Positions 1 to 9,169 of a stretch of 64,000 nucleotides of DNA are shown in pieces. The DNA is taken from assembly GCF_015679325.1 (NCBI RefSeq), contig NZ_JADPVI010000002.1:238798-302797 (forward strand). The letters run 5' to 3'. The position numbers were made by a program, and so were the translations under genes. The notes below the pieces were generated by a model. The model did not search any database, was not told where the DNA came from, and worked only from the letters and a program-made list of their open reading frames with translations. The first letter of the stretch is position 1. Each line of letters starts with the position of its first letter. The stretch is from Kaistella gelatinilytica (GTDB lineage: Bacteria; Bacteroidota; Bacteroidia; Flavobacteriales; Weeksellaceae).

Positions 1-655
1 ATTTGTGAGGTAATTCAACTGTCTTTTTTTTTACGTCAACGAATCCCTCTATAATTGTAAAAGGTTTATTAGGATAAATATCACTCATATACTTGGTGAT
101 AAATACGTAATAATCAACTAAAGCATTTAATTTATTTGCTAAATAAATATAGGCGGGTATTAATTTCCGTTTCAGAAAACTCCCGTCTGTCGTATATGAA
201 AAACTGTGAGCAGGAAGATCTGGAACGAACGAAACAAATTTAATATTACTAAAAATTTTAAAAGGAATAATCGCAAATAGAAATGGCAAATAGATCGATG
301 TAAAGACTACAATTTTCTTTTGATTTTTATTTTCTCGATTCCAGTTTATCATCATTAATACTAGATCCAATGCGATGGTCAACTGTTTTAAGAAAAAGAT
401 ATTAATAAACTTTAAATATTGAATTCCATCAATATTTCGTCGGTTCCATCTCAAGGTTTTACATCGAGGATACATTCCGATCGGAGCTAAAAAAACATGG
501 TCAATATCTGGGCCCAAATTTTCTTCAAAACCTGCTTTAATCATTTTAGAGTATTTAACTGCAGCCACTGAAATCTTAGCATTTTCATCCGATATTTGAT
601 TATATTTTTCGATTAAACCGCTCTCTAGGAATATCCCGACAACTAAAATTTTCAT
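1..655 (-). CDS. Glycosyltransferase, GT4-like, C-terminus cut by window edge
   Basis: The first 218 codons of a minus-strand gene lie in the window; the rest is beyond base 1. The ATG overlaps the stop of the Wzy gene by four bases (ATGA), which fixes the start and shows translational coupling. The protein begins MKILVVGIFLES, and later has VFITKYMSDIY followed by FTIIEGFVDV, the place where GT4 family enzymes have the linker into the nucleotide-sugar domain. The N-terminal acceptor domain is therefore complete and the donor-binding domain is missing. It is probably a cytoplasmic transferase that extends the lipid-linked repeat unit. The sugar it moves cannot be read from the sequence. Confidence 0.75.
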   Translation of the reverse strand, partial: MKILVVGIFLESGLIEKYNQISDENAKISVAAVKYSKMIKAGFEENLGPDIDHVFLAPIGMYPRCKTLRWNRRNIDGIQYLKFINIFFLKQLTIALDLVLMMINWNRENKNQKKIVVFTSIYLPFLFAIIPFKIFSNIKFVSFVPDLPAHSFSYTTDGSFLKRKLIPAYIYLANKLNALVDYYVFITKYMSDIYPNKPFTIIEGFVDVKKKTVELPHK

Positions 656-1902
656 CGCTTTATTTTTAAGTTAAGATAAATCCAAAGCGGAATCCACAAT
701 ATAAATGATATCAACAAACCACCTACCTGACTATAAAAAATAGACATTAATGGAATTTGTATCAGCAACACGATTAAAAAAAGATTTTTTAACTTGATTC
801 CATTTTCTTTTGGTCTCATTCTTTTAACCACAACGAAATAAAGTAGGCAAAAAATGATACTGCCTATAATCCCATAATCATAAACAGTATATGCGGGAAA
901 CCCATTAAAACTATAAGAATAATGTCGCGGCCATAATTTTGCCCTGTATTTATTTCGTTCATAAGTTTGCATTGGGGTAGAAACAAAGCCAAGAATGCTT
1001 TCAAAAGTCAATGTACCTCCAAAACCTTCTCCTTCATATAACTGAAGTACTTCATAACCATTGAAAAACCCTTGAGAAGTGTAATCTAGATAGCCATAAA
1101 CTACAGGATCTTGCGTGATGGCTTCAACAGGAATACCTTTCGAATAAGTTTTCGATGATTTAACATCCTGCTCAAACCGCTGTTGGGAAATATTGATGAA
1201 ATAAGCTGTTGCGATGAGCCCTAGAAAAATGAGTGAAAACTTTAAAATTCTTTTAAATCGTGGAGCTAAAGTTCCATATAATAAAAATAAAAAAGAAATG
1301 TATAACAATGCATATTGAACTACCACCGCTCTGGAAAAAAACGTAAGTCCATATAAAACAATATTGAAGGAGAGAAGAAAACAAATCACCGAAAGCCAGA
1401 CTTTCTTTTTGTACAAATAATAAAAATGCAATGGGAGGATAAAATAGGAGAAATAATAAAAAATAATTGCAAAATTAAAAAAAACTGGCGGGAAAGGAAG
1501 TTTGTTATAGTAAAAATCGACCGAAACACCCTCTGCATATTTGAACTCATTTATGTCTTCAACAGTTGTTTGCACAGTGATTGCGGCAATTAAAAAAACA
1601 ACGAAGACTATTGAATTAATTCCAATTAAAAAGTAGGTTATTATTTTTAATTTTTTGGGATCGATATCAACAATATCTTTGGTTTTGTAGTAATATTTCC
1701 ACGGTAGTATAATCAATAAGAGAAGCAAGAGCATTAAAAAAAGCCAGCCATAATCACTTCCTGTCTCAACCTTCATTTCCCGACCCAAAAAATAGGTTCC
1801 GATAATTGATACTAATTGAACAACAATCAAAAGCACCGCTAACGATTTGTTTTTTAACAATAATAAAAATAATACGGAAAAAATAATAAGAATTAATGTC
1901 AT
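652..1902 (-). CDS. wzy: O-antigen/capsule polymerase, Wzy-like membrane protein
   Basis: The 416 residues are almost entirely hydrophobic segments, with roughly ten to twelve predicted membrane helices and a large polar loop between about residues 240 and 325. A YDYGIIGSIIFCLLY segment follows that loop. This layout fits oligosaccharide repeat-unit polymerases, which join lipid-linked repeat units on the periplasmic side of the inner membrane. Wzy proteins share little sequence, so the call rests on topology and on its place between a flippase, a GT-B transferase and a GT4 transferase. Thirteen bases separate it from the gene before it, and its stop overlaps the next start. The exact linkage formed is unknown. 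Confidence 0.7.
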   Translation of the reverse strand: MTLILIIFSVLFLLLLKNKSLAVLLIVVQLVSIIGTYFLGREMKVETGSDYGWLFLMLLLLLLIILPWKYYYKTKDIVDIDPKKLKIITYFLIGINSIVFVVFLIAAITVQTTVEDINEFKYAEGVSVDFYYNKLPFPPVFFNFAIIFYYFSYFILPLHFYYLYKKKVWLSVICFLLSFNIVLYGLTFFSRAVVVQYALLYISFLFLLYGTLAPRFKRILKFSLIFLGLIATAYFINISQQRFEQDVKSSKTYSKGIPVEAITQDPVVYGYLDYTSQGFFNGYEVLQLYEGEGFGGTLTFESILGFVSTPMQTYERNKYRAKLWPRHYSYSFNGFPAYTVYDYGIIGSIIFCLLYFVVVKRMRPKENGIKLKNLFLIVLLIQIPLMSIFYSQVGGLLISFILWIPLWIYLNLKIKR

Positions 1903-1915
1903 TTATATAATTTTT

Positions 1916-3253
1916 CTAGATCAGTATATCTGAAACTTTTCGGTTAATGTCAATTAATTTATTTTCTCTATTTCTTAACAAGGGGAAAGACATTTCTACG
2001 CCCGGCAAATTTAGCAGAATAACTTTGCAATCAAAAGCCTTCGCTTCAAAAAGTGAAGAAGAATATATTCCCAAAGCATATTTTGCCTTTTTTAGAAGAA
2101 CATACATCGACTCTTCATTATTAACAAACCGGATATTAGGAACCTCACTAAATTCATTTTTGAAGGTGGAAAAAAGCTGTTCATTTTCTGAAGGATGCAT
2201 TTTATAAATGATTGAATATTCCGAAAGAATTATGTGGTTGCTTTTAATAAATTCTTGGATTTCAGCGGATCCATAAGGTTGAGAGATCACTAATATGGTC
2301 TTCTCTTCCTTTAAAATGTTTGCTGTTTTTTGAACATATCTTTCAATGTGTCGATTTCTAAAAGGAATTATATTTTTTTCTTCGAGCGGCAATTTACTAA
2401 AAAACATATCCACATTATCCCAAATATAGAACTGATCCGGGAAATAACGTAAACTTCCAGAATTGGTATACGGATAATTAGAGATTACATCTTTATCACT
2501 CATTAAACCATGCTGCAACTCTTTAACAAGCATCCCATTATTTTTTGCAGCTTCAATGACGGACGCTTTTTCGCTGGAATTAGTGATGTAGATCTCTTCC
2601 GCTTTTTTTAAACGGAAAAGTTTGCTGTAAAGATTTACTTCCGCTTTAAATCTCCTAATTTCATCGTCAAAAATTTGAGGAAGATCTATTTTTAAACCAA
2701 ACTCAAATTCAAGAGCGTGAGTGATTTCCTGGATTTTCTGAACATCGATTTCACTCCAACTGGATTTTATAAATTTGGTCTTTAACTTAGAAAAAAGTAG
2801 TATAAAGTCTAGATGCTTAATATTTAATTTCCTTTTGATAAGAGCATCGTCAATGTTATAATTATTTTCATAACGCGTGTACGTAACATGATCTTTATCT
2901 AACTGCTGACATAAATATTCCGTATAGATATCGATATAGGAACCTTCATCTCTATATTTTCTACCACTTTCAATAACGAGAACTTTTTTATGCTTGAAGT
3001 CCAGAAATGGGTTAAAAAAAAGAACATTAATAAACAAACGGTGTAGCAAATCCTTTAGTTGTTTCTTTTTCGATTTGTTGATTGGTGCAGTACTGCCGGG
3101 AATCAATTGATCAACAATGTGTAAAAAAATAGAAATTCTTGCAATTTGCCAAGGAAATACGCCGTCCACCTTTAAAAACAGAAGATTATATTTCTCCTCA
3201 AATTTTAAAAATTTTTTAGTTATTTCAGGGTAGGTTAATTGATTGAAATGCAC
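1916..3253 (-). CDS. GT-B glycosyltransferase, polysialyltransferase/capsule-type; candidate nonulosonic acid transferase
   Basis: This is a 445-residue soluble protein without a signal peptide. Visible motifs are VLVIESGRKYRDEG (about 91-104), ELQHG (245-249), YKMHPSENE (350-358) and LGIYSSSLFEA (394-404). An HP motif followed by an SS(S)xxE motif is typical of GT-B enzymes that use CMP-sialic acids or CMP-Kdo, and of the related CDP-glycerol glycerophosphotransferase fold. The operon makes a CMP-nonulosonic acid, so this is the best candidate here for the enzyme that transfers it. That role is inferred; the family assignment is from motifs only. It lies 14 bp after the flippase gene and 13 bp before the polymerase gene. 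Confidence 0.6.
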   Translation of the reverse strand: MHFNQLTYPEITKKFLKFEEKYNLLFLKVDGVFPWQIARISIFLHIVDQLIPGSTAPINKSKKKQLKDLLHRLFINVLFFNPFLDFKHKKVLVIESGRKYRDEGSYIDIYTEYLCQQLDKDHVTYTRYENNYNIDDALIKRKLNIKHLDFILLFSKLKTKFIKSSWSEIDVQKIQEITHALEFEFGLKIDLPQIFDDEIRRFKAEVNLYSKLFRLKKAEEIYITNSSEKASVIEAAKNNGMLVKELQHGLMSDKDVISNYPYTNSGSLRYFPDQFYIWDNVDMFFSKLPLEEKNIIPFRNRHIERYVQKTANILKEEKTILVISQPYGSAEIQEFIKSNHIILSEYSIIYKMHPSENEQLFSTFKNEFSEVPNIRFVNNEESMYVLLKKAKYALGIYSSSLFEAKAFDCKVILLNLPGVEMSFPLLRNRENKLIDINRKVSDILI

Positions 3254-3267
3254 TGTTCTCTGTATTT

Positions 3268-4530
3268 TTAATTGGTGTGTGTTGCTTTGTAAGAGAGAAA
3301 AACACCCATTATTAGATTTGCAATATTTGCATACATTAAACCGAAAGAAACACCTATAATTTTATTGGAGTACAGATTGATAAACAGATAAATAAATCCC
3401 ACGACCAAAACCGAATAAGAGGCCTGATAAATAATCATATACTTCCATTTTTTCATACTCCAAATAACATTGACCCCTATTACAGAACCTTTCATAATTC
3501 CGGCAAATAATAAAATTTGCATGGGAACAATACTTTCAATATAATTAGGAAAAAAATCAGTCACTACTTTCGGGATTACAAAATAGCCCACCACGAATAG
3601 CGGGATTTGAATGATTAGCAATAAGGCTGTTATTTTTTTTACATATTGCCAAAGTATCAATTTATTTTTGTCCTTTCCGTATTGAAAAGACATTTTGGGA
3701 TAGATATAACTCGCAATAGAATTGGAAAATAAAGTAGAAAAAACAAGGGCATAGAGGGCGAAAGAATAAAATCCTAAATTTTTCAGATCTGTAAATCTTA
3801 TAAGCATCAATTTATCAAAAGTTAATGCTAAAGATTCTGCATATGCTAAAATAAATATCGGAAATCCAACTTTAAATAGTTTTAAAAAAATTTTTTTATC
3901 CCATTTCATAATAACCTTAATGGGTCTGTTAATATGTAAAAGGATAACAAACAGGATGATAACGATCACTGCCTTCAGCAACATCCCATAATAAGAGAAG
4001 TAAAATACTAAAAGTATTGTAATTAAATTTACGACAGCATCAACAATCTGTAAATACGATAACTTTAAAAATGAATTATTGGAACGAAATGTTGAAAGCA
4101 AATGATTCTGATAAAAGGTAAATACAATGATGAAAGAGACTGCTAAAACACCGTATTTAACTTTGTCACTTTCAAATGGAAAGAAGAAATATAGTAAGAT
4201 TCCAACTAAAAAAAAAGCAACAGAAAGGTAGAGCGTAAATGTTTGCGCTACACTTACCATTAATCTTCCTCTCTTATTTTTTCCTTCCCCAAAAGACAAG
4301 GGCAATTCCAGATTCAAACCGTTGATTACCCCGCCTTGTAAAAACAAAGCGTAGATAATAAATAACGATAGTGTAGTCCATAATCCAAGATCTTCCGGAG
4401 AAATAAATTTCGCGATAAAAAAGCCTGCTACCAAAGTAGCAAATGCTTTAATTATGGAACTTGAAGCATAGACAATGGGTGTCTTATAAGTAATAAAAGT
4501 ATGTTTAACTTTTCCTGGCAATGCCCTCAT
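3268..4530 (-). CDS. wzx: Lipid-linked oligosaccharide flippase, Wzx-like (MOP superfamily)
   Basis: The 420-residue protein has about twelve hydrophobic helices spread evenly along its length. The N-terminal segment TLVAGFFIAKFISPEDLGLW matches the first helix pair of polysaccharide transporters (PST/Wzx), and polar loops are short. These proteins move undecaprenyl-diphosphate-linked repeat units from the cytoplasmic to the periplasmic face of the inner membrane, upstream of Wzy. Start and stop sit tightly between neighbours (3 bp after the amidotransferase gene, 14 bp before the GT-B gene), so it belongs to the operon. Substrate specificity cannot be read from the sequence; the context suggests a repeat unit that contains a nonulosonic acid. 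Confidence 0.82.
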   Translation of the reverse strand: MRALPGKVKHTFITYKTPIVYASSSIIKAFATLVAGFFIAKFISPEDLGLWTTLSLFIIYALFLQGGVINGLNLELPLSFGEGKNKRGRLMVSVAQTFTLYLSVAFFLVGILLYFFFPFESDKVKYGVLAVSFIIVFTFYQNHLLSTFRSNNSFLKLSYLQIVDAVVNLITILLVFYFSYYGMLLKAVIVIILFVILLHINRPIKVIMKWDKKIFLKLFKVGFPIFILAYAESLALTFDKLMLIRFTDLKNLGFYSFALYALVFSTLFSNSIASYIYPKMSFQYGKDKNKLILWQYVKKITALLLIIQIPLFVVGYFVIPKVVTDFFPNYIESIVPMQILLFAGIMKGSVIGVNVIWSMKKWKYMIIYQASYSVLVVGFIYLFINLYSNKIIGVSFGLMYANIANLIMGVFLSYKATHTN

Positions 4531-4533
4531 AAA

Positions 4534-5634
4534 TTAATTTTTCAAAACCCACTGACTCATTTTGTTTTTTACAAACAAGTCGTGGTTATATGATTTTTCG
4601 ATGATGTTCCAGAAATCTACTTCGGAATAATTCATAAAATCACAAAAGTCTCTAACCGCCAATGGATCTAAAGCATGGTCATGTTTTTTCACAAGTTCAA
4701 ATGCTTCTTCTCTTGTAATTAAACCATATCTTACCATTCTTGCTGCATAATCTGTGGCAGAAGCATGACCGAATTTTGGATATTTCATCCAAGAATGCAC
4801 AAGGTAAGCCCTCGTATCAATTTGATCAAAATTTTCAACGTGATGCGTTCTGATCCATTCATGTGTTAAATCGTGAAACCCTTTTGTTTTGGCAATTTCA
4901 TAATTTTTGAAGCTGTTCCATTCCACGAAATAGCTTAAATAAATAGGTTCCAATTTAGAAATATCTTCCGCGGAAGGTGGTTCAAAAAAGTTAAGATCCT
5001 TCATGCTGAGACCATTTTCTAACAATTCTTCGGTCGGAATTCCTGTTCCTACTCCATTATTGATCTGATCTTTCGCAGAAAAAGTTTCGACTGCATTATC
5101 TCCACCATATTCATAGCCAACATTTTCTCCGTAAACAAGTAAAGGAGTATTGAATTTTACAGCCATGTGAAGCGGATACGTATAAATATACCGGTCCACA
5201 AAGTAAGTAGGTTTACCATATTTAGCAAAAGTGTAATTCATTGCTAACTTCTGCGCTTTGATATTTGGTTTCATGCTGATAATATCGCAACCGAATGCTT
5301 CAGAAATGTTTTTGATATTATGATTTCCGGCATCAGTCATCGGAAAGTTATCTTCCACAGTCACCAATAAAGGATTCATTCCTAAAATTTCTTTGAACAT
5401 ATGAACCTGATAATGGCTGTCTTTTCCACCACTAACAGCGATCATACAATCGTAGCCGTTTTCACCGTTTCTACCTCTATGCTGATCACATAATTTTTTA
5501 AGCTCCTCGAATCTTGCATCATAATCCGTCTTATCCCTTCTTTCATAAGATTGGCAAGCTGAACAAACTCCTTCTGAATTGAAAGTAATTCCGGGTCTCG
5601 TATCCGGCATTACGCATTTAGTACAATATTTCAT
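4534..5634 (-). CDS. N-acetyl sugar amidotransferase (PseA/WbpG-type), copy 2
   Basis: This is a 366-residue PP-loop ATPase. Two CxxC pairs (C4/C7 and C24/C27) form a probable zinc knuckle, and the ATP-binding PP-loop SGGKDS is at 68-73. The start KYCTKCVMPDTRPGI is the signature of N-acetyl sugar amidotransferases, which turn an acetamido group into an acetamidino group using ATP and ammonia. Ammonia would come from the HisH/HisF pair encoded just upstream. Likely substrates are the legionaminic acid intermediate or another N-acetyl sugar of the repeat unit. A second, divergent amidotransferase precedes it by 17 bp, so the two probably act on different positions or sugars. Confidence 0.85.
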   Translation of the reverse strand: MKYCTKCVMPDTRPGITFNSEGVCSACQSYERRDKTDYDARFEELKKLCDQHRGRNGENGYDCMIAVSGGKDSHYQVHMFKEILGMNPLLVTVEDNFPMTDAGNHNIKNISEAFGCDIISMKPNIKAQKLAMNYTFAKYGKPTYFVDRYIYTYPLHMAVKFNTPLLVYGENVGYEYGGDNAVETFSAKDQINNGVGTGIPTEELLENGLSMKDLNFFEPPSAEDISKLEPIYLSYFVEWNSFKNYEIAKTKGFHDLTHEWIRTHHVENFDQIDTRAYLVHSWMKYPKFGHASATDYAARMVRYGLITREEAFELVKKHDHALDPLAVRDFCDFMNYSEVDFWNIIEKSYNHDLFVKNKMSQWVLKN

Positions 5635-5651
5635 ATTTTTATTTTTATTCG

Positions 5652-6884
5652 TTAATCATTAAGCCCTGTCGCGGAAACATTATGCCGAAGTTTCCATAAT
5701 CCATTGTCATCTTTTCCCCACAAATGAGGTGAACGGAATTTATCAGAAAGTTCATTTTTGAAATAATCAGGATCAATGTCTAAATAATCCATGATCTCAT
5801 CAAAATAGCGGTCTGGAAATTCGCCATCAAATCTGTTGACTAATGCAACACCATCTTGTCTTGTAAGATGTTTATTTCTAATTTCCTGCGAAGCATCATA
5901 AGTTGCTCTACCAATTCCGAATTTAATATAAGTTGTATAGTAGTGCAAATCGTCAATTTTATCATCAATACTGTTATATTTGCTGTAAGTTCCCTGTGTT
6001 CGGAAAGGTCTAGCTTTAAACCCAGTATTCTCTACGGCATAGTAATACACTTCTTGTGGAGTCCATTTAAGATAATACCCTAAATAATGGACGTCAATTT
6101 CAGATTTTTCTAATTCCTGTGCACTCGCGGGTAAAAAAGAAAGCAAATCATTCAAAGGTACTTTGTAATCATCTTGTAATTCCTTTATAGAAACTCCACC
6201 CAGGTAAATTTCATCAAGATTGTTAAAACTGTAATATGATTTATCTCGTAAAGAACTTGCATTATCAGCAATCGGATTACCATACTCAGCCTCATTTTCT
6301 CCGTAAAATATCATTTTAATTCCAAACTTAGCTGCTATTTTAGGAGCCAGATTTTTTTGACCTAGAATAAAGGTTTGGAAAGGGTGAAATAAATTCTCAA
6401 TGGAAAGCTTTGTAAGCAATTTCATCGTTTTTCCATTTCTATTAAAAGAAATATTATCAAAACCACTATCAATCCAATTTTTCCAATTTTTGTACCCGTA
6501 ATCTGTATATAAAATGGGAGGCCAGGTGACAGTTAAAGGATTCATGCCATATTTATATTTCAACACGTGAGCTTGATAAGCGCTATCTTTACCACCACTA
6601 CCTGGAACCAAACAGTCATAACTTCCATCAGTACTGCGATGTTGATCGAGAAGCGCAACTAGTTCTCGTTCTCGCTCTTCCCAATTAATTTTTTCCTTTT
6701 GCTCTGCATTTTTACAAGCATCACAAACGCTGTTTTCATCAAAATTAAGGGTCGTCTTTTTGCTTTCTTTAGTATGTTTGAATTCTATTGCGGAGGCAGG
6801 TCTCTGATTACTCATTACGCACTGAGAACAAAATTTCACCTCAGCAGGTAATCCATAAAAAGCTTCTCGTTTTTCGTTTTGCAT
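5652..6884 (-). CDS. N-acetyl sugar amidotransferase (PseA/WbpG-type), copy 1
   Basis: At 410 residues this relative of the downstream amidotransferase is longer. It has an N-terminal extension, cysteine pairs C19/C22 and C54/C57, and the PP-loop SGGKDS at 96-101. Its body differs clearly from the neighbour (for example WPPILYTDYGYKNW at about 121-134, and a longer middle), so it is not a recent duplicate. The predicted reaction is ATP-dependent amidation of an N-acetyl sugar with ammonia channelled from HisH/HisF. It is 9 bp downstream of hisH. Which of the two amidotransferases uses the nonulosonic acid is not decidable from the sequence. Confidence 0.82.
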   Translation of the reverse strand: MQNEKREAFYGLPAEVKFCSQCVMSNQRPASAIEFKHTKESKKTTLNFDENSVCDACKNAEQKEKINWEERERELVALLDQHRSTDGSYDCLVPGSGGKDSAYQAHVLKYKYGMNPLTVTWPPILYTDYGYKNWKNWIDSGFDNISFNRNGKTMKLLTKLSIENLFHPFQTFILGQKNLAPKIAAKFGIKMIFYGENEAEYGNPIADNASSLRDKSYYSFNNLDEIYLGGVSIKELQDDYKVPLNDLLSFLPASAQELEKSEIDVHYLGYYLKWTPQEVYYYAVENTGFKARPFRTQGTYSKYNSIDDKIDDLHYYTTYIKFGIGRATYDASQEIRNKHLTRQDGVALVNRFDGEFPDRYFDEIMDYLDIDPDYFKNELSDKFRSPHLWGKDDNGLWKLRHNVSATGLND

Positions 6885-6893
6885 TGATGAATT

Positions 6894-7544
6894 TTATTTT
6901 AAGTTATTTGTTAATGCCCAGTCATTGTATATTTGCAAACCTACTTTTCCGCTCTTTTCGGGATGAAATTGACAGGCAAAGATATTGTTTTTCAAAATAC
7001 TTGAAACATATTTATGTCCATCGTAATTAGTTACGGACAGCCCGACATTTTCCTCTGGAACAATATAATAAGAATGTACAAAATAAAGATATTCTTCTTT
7101 CGTAATATTTTGTAAAGGGGTATTTTCCCAATTTTTATCCTCTAGCGGTGAAATATTATTCCAACCAATTTGTGGAATTTTTATTTTATTTCCTTCCAGA
7201 TTTATACTAGTAAATTTTGTTACTTTACCTTTAATAATATCTAATCCTTTTACTAATCCAAACTCTTCACTTTCAGAAAATAATAATTGAAGTCCCAGAC
7301 AAATCCCCAGTAAAGGTTTATTTGAAGTAACCGCATTTTTTATAGGACCGATAAGATCCAAATTGCGCAGATGATTCATGGCATCGCCGAAAGCGCCTAC
7401 TCCTGGCAAAACTAAAGCATCTGCGTTTAAAATGGTTTCCTTATCAGATGATATTACTACATCTAAACCGATATTTATAAGCGCCTGATTGACACTGAAT
7501 AGATTGCCTAATTTATAATCAATTATACAAATTTGTTTTTTCAT
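6894..7544 (-). CDS. hisH: HisH-type glutamine amidotransferase subunit (sugar amidation)
   Basis: This is a 216-residue class I glutaminase. The catalytic triad is visible as C82 in LLGICLGLQLLF and H194/E196 in CQFHPEKSG. Canonical HisH releases ammonia from glutamine and passes it to HisF to make imidazole glycerol phosphate. No other histidine gene is present here, and two sugar amidotransferases follow, so this copy most likely supplies ammonia for acetamidino groups on surface sugars (the WbpH/WbuY role). The spacing of 2 bp to hisF and 9 bp to the first amidotransferase supports a shared complex. Confidence 0.88.
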   Translation of the reverse strand: MKKQICIIDYKLGNLFSVNQALINIGLDVVISSDKETILNADALVLPGVGAFGDAMNHLRNLDLIGPIKNAVTSNKPLLGICLGLQLLFSESEEFGLVKGLDIIKGKVTKFTSINLEGNKIKIPQIGWNNISPLEDKNWENTPLQNITKEEYLYFVHSYYIVPEENVGLSVTNYDGHKYVSSILKNNIFACQFHPEKSGKVGLQIYNDWALTNNLK

Positions 7545-7546
7545 CT

Positions 7547-8407
7547 CTATGACGTTAATCGTGTTGGAATATTTGACATTGCCATTTCATACTTGATCTT
7601 CTGAATGGTTGATGGATCTATATACTTTGGAATTTTACCGGAATTTAAGAAAGAAACATTTCCTTCTGAACTGTAATTTTCAACTTGAGTTTCCGCCAGA
7701 ACAGTCATACAACCGTAATGTAATATTGAAGCAATCGCAACACCATCAATATTTGAACTAGAGATAACATCTACAATATTTTTTGGATCTTTTGCGCCTC
7801 CATGCGCAATTACAGGTATCGAGACTGCTTGAGCAATTGCTCTGTTCAATTCTATATCAAAGCCTTCTCCAGTACCTTCCCGATCCACGGAACTAATTAC
7901 AATTTCACCGGCTCCTAATTCTTCAACTTTCTTCGCCCATTCAAATACGTCAACACCGGTATGTTCTCTACCATTATCAGTGAAGGCAGAATAAGAGCCA
8001 TCATTATTTTTAATTGCTTCAATTGCGATTACAATCGTCGAACTACCAAATTTTCTGGACGCTTCTCTAATAAAATTGGGATTATTGATTGCACCAGTAT
8101 TAATAGCAACCTTGTCTGCACCTGCTCTTAGTACATTTTGAATATCAGAAATTGTTCTGATCCCACCGCCAACAGTTAATGGAATAAAAATCTGTCTCGC
8201 TGTTTTAGAAATAATGTCTTGTAGATTGTTTCTATCATAAAGGCTTGCTACAGTATCCTGAAAAAACAGTTCGTCTGCACCATTTTCATAATAAAATTTA
8301 GCAAACTGATCAGGTTTGCCCAATACTCTTAAACCTTCAAAATGGATTCCTTTCACCAAATTTGGTCCCTTGATATCTAATCGGGGAATAACTCTTATTG
8401 TTTTCAT
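7547..8407 (-). CDS. hisF: HisF-type cyclase-like subunit (WbuZ-type, sugar amidation)
   Basis: This is a (beta/alpha)8 barrel of 286 residues, about 30 longer than housekeeping HisF because of a C-terminal extension. D11 of the first strand (IPRLDIKGPNLVKG) and the phosphate-binding loops TVGGGI (78-83) and the late AHGGA are conserved. The second catalytic aspartate of HisF (D130 in Thermotoga numbering) is replaced by E130 in IVIAIEAIK. Together with the neighbouring hisH and amidotransferase genes, this points to the glycan-amidation branch, in which the barrel mainly relays ammonia. It lies 9 bp after the SDR gene. Confidence 0.87.
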   Translation of the reverse strand: MKTIRVIPRLDIKGPNLVKGIHFEGLRVLGKPDQFAKFYYENGADELFFQDTVASLYDRNNLQDIISKTARQIFIPLTVGGGIRTISDIQNVLRAGADKVAINTGAINNPNFIREASRKFGSSTIVIAIEAIKNNDGSYSAFTDNGREHTGVDVFEWAKKVEELGAGEIVISSVDREGTGEGFDIELNRAIAQAVSIPVIAHGGAKDPKNIVDVISSSNIDGVAIASILHYGCMTVLAETQVENYSSEGNVSFLNSGKIPKYIDPSTIQKIKYEMAMSNIPTRLTS

Positions 8408-8416
8408 TAATTGTTT

Positions 8417-9169
8417 TTATATTGCAGTCCAGCCGCCATCTACCATCAGGTTATGTCCAGTAATGTAAGAAGCTAAATCTGAAAGTAAAAAAATCACAGA
8501 TGGTGCAATCTCTTCTGGATTCGCGAGTCTTTTTAACGGCGATTTTTTAGAATAATTCTCTATAAAAGAAGCTTTTTGCTGCTTTTCATCTAAAACTCCA
8601 CCCGGCGAAACACAGTTCAGTCTTATATTATATTTACCATAATAAGAAGCTAAATATCTAGTAAGATTAATCAGTCCACCTTTAATTGCTGCATATGCTG
8701 CAGGAGATGTACCTCCATATTCTTCGTAAAGGGTAAAATCATTTCCCACTACTCCATAAATAGAGGCTATATTGACGATCGATCCAGAATTCTGCGCCTT
8801 CATGATATCCAAAGTCTTTTGACAGAGGAGAAAAATGCTGTTCATCTGCAGATCGATATTTTTTTGCCATGATTCGAACTTTATATCTTCTACTTTATTT
8901 CCCCAGTCTGCAGTTCTTGGATACGCGTTATTAACCAGTCCGTCGATTCTACCGTACTTGGACATTACTGTATCAATCAACTGCTGAATGCCTGATTCCG
9001 TAGTAATATCAAAATTAAGTTCTCCATTTTCTTCATTGTGTCTATTGCCAATATCAACATTGACCACAGTTGCACCAGAAGATTTGGCACCTTGTACAAT
9101 ATGCTTTCCGATTAATCCATTGCCACCGGTAATGAGGATCACTTTATCTTTTAAGATTGATGTAAACAT
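8417..9169 (-). CDS. Short-chain dehydrogenase/reductase, PtmA-like
   Basis: This is a classical SDR of 250 residues with the NAD(P)-binding loop TGGNGLIGKH (14-23), S136 in NIASIYG and the YxxxK pair Y159/K163. In Campylobacter, an SDR (PtmA) is part of the legionaminic acid gene set next to PtmB/LegF and PtmE/PtmF, and the same combination is found here. Its precise reaction in that set is not something I can state; a role in making or modifying the amino-sugar precursor is the usual proposal. The start overlaps the end of the Gfo/Idh/MocA gene by 19 bp. A tailoring oxidoreductase for another sugar of the repeat is an alternative. Confidence 0.78.
   Translation of the reverse strand: MFTSILKDKVILITGGNGLIGKHIVQGAKSSGATVVNVDIGNRHNEENGELNFDITTESGIQQLIDTVMSKYGRIDGLVNNAYPRTADWGNKVEDIKFESWQKNIDLQMNSIFLLCQKTLDIMKAQNSGSIVNIASIYGVVGNDFTLYEEYGGTSPAAYAAIKGGLINLTRYLASYYGKYNIRLNCVSPGGVLDEKQQKASFIENYSKKSPLKRLANPEEIAPSVIFLLSDLASYITGHNLMVDGGWTAI

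Noticed and set aside
6894-8407. hisH and hisF as part of a histidine biosynthesis operon
   Set aside because: No other his gene is nearby; two sugar amidotransferases follow directly and HisF carries E130, so a glycan amidation role fits better.
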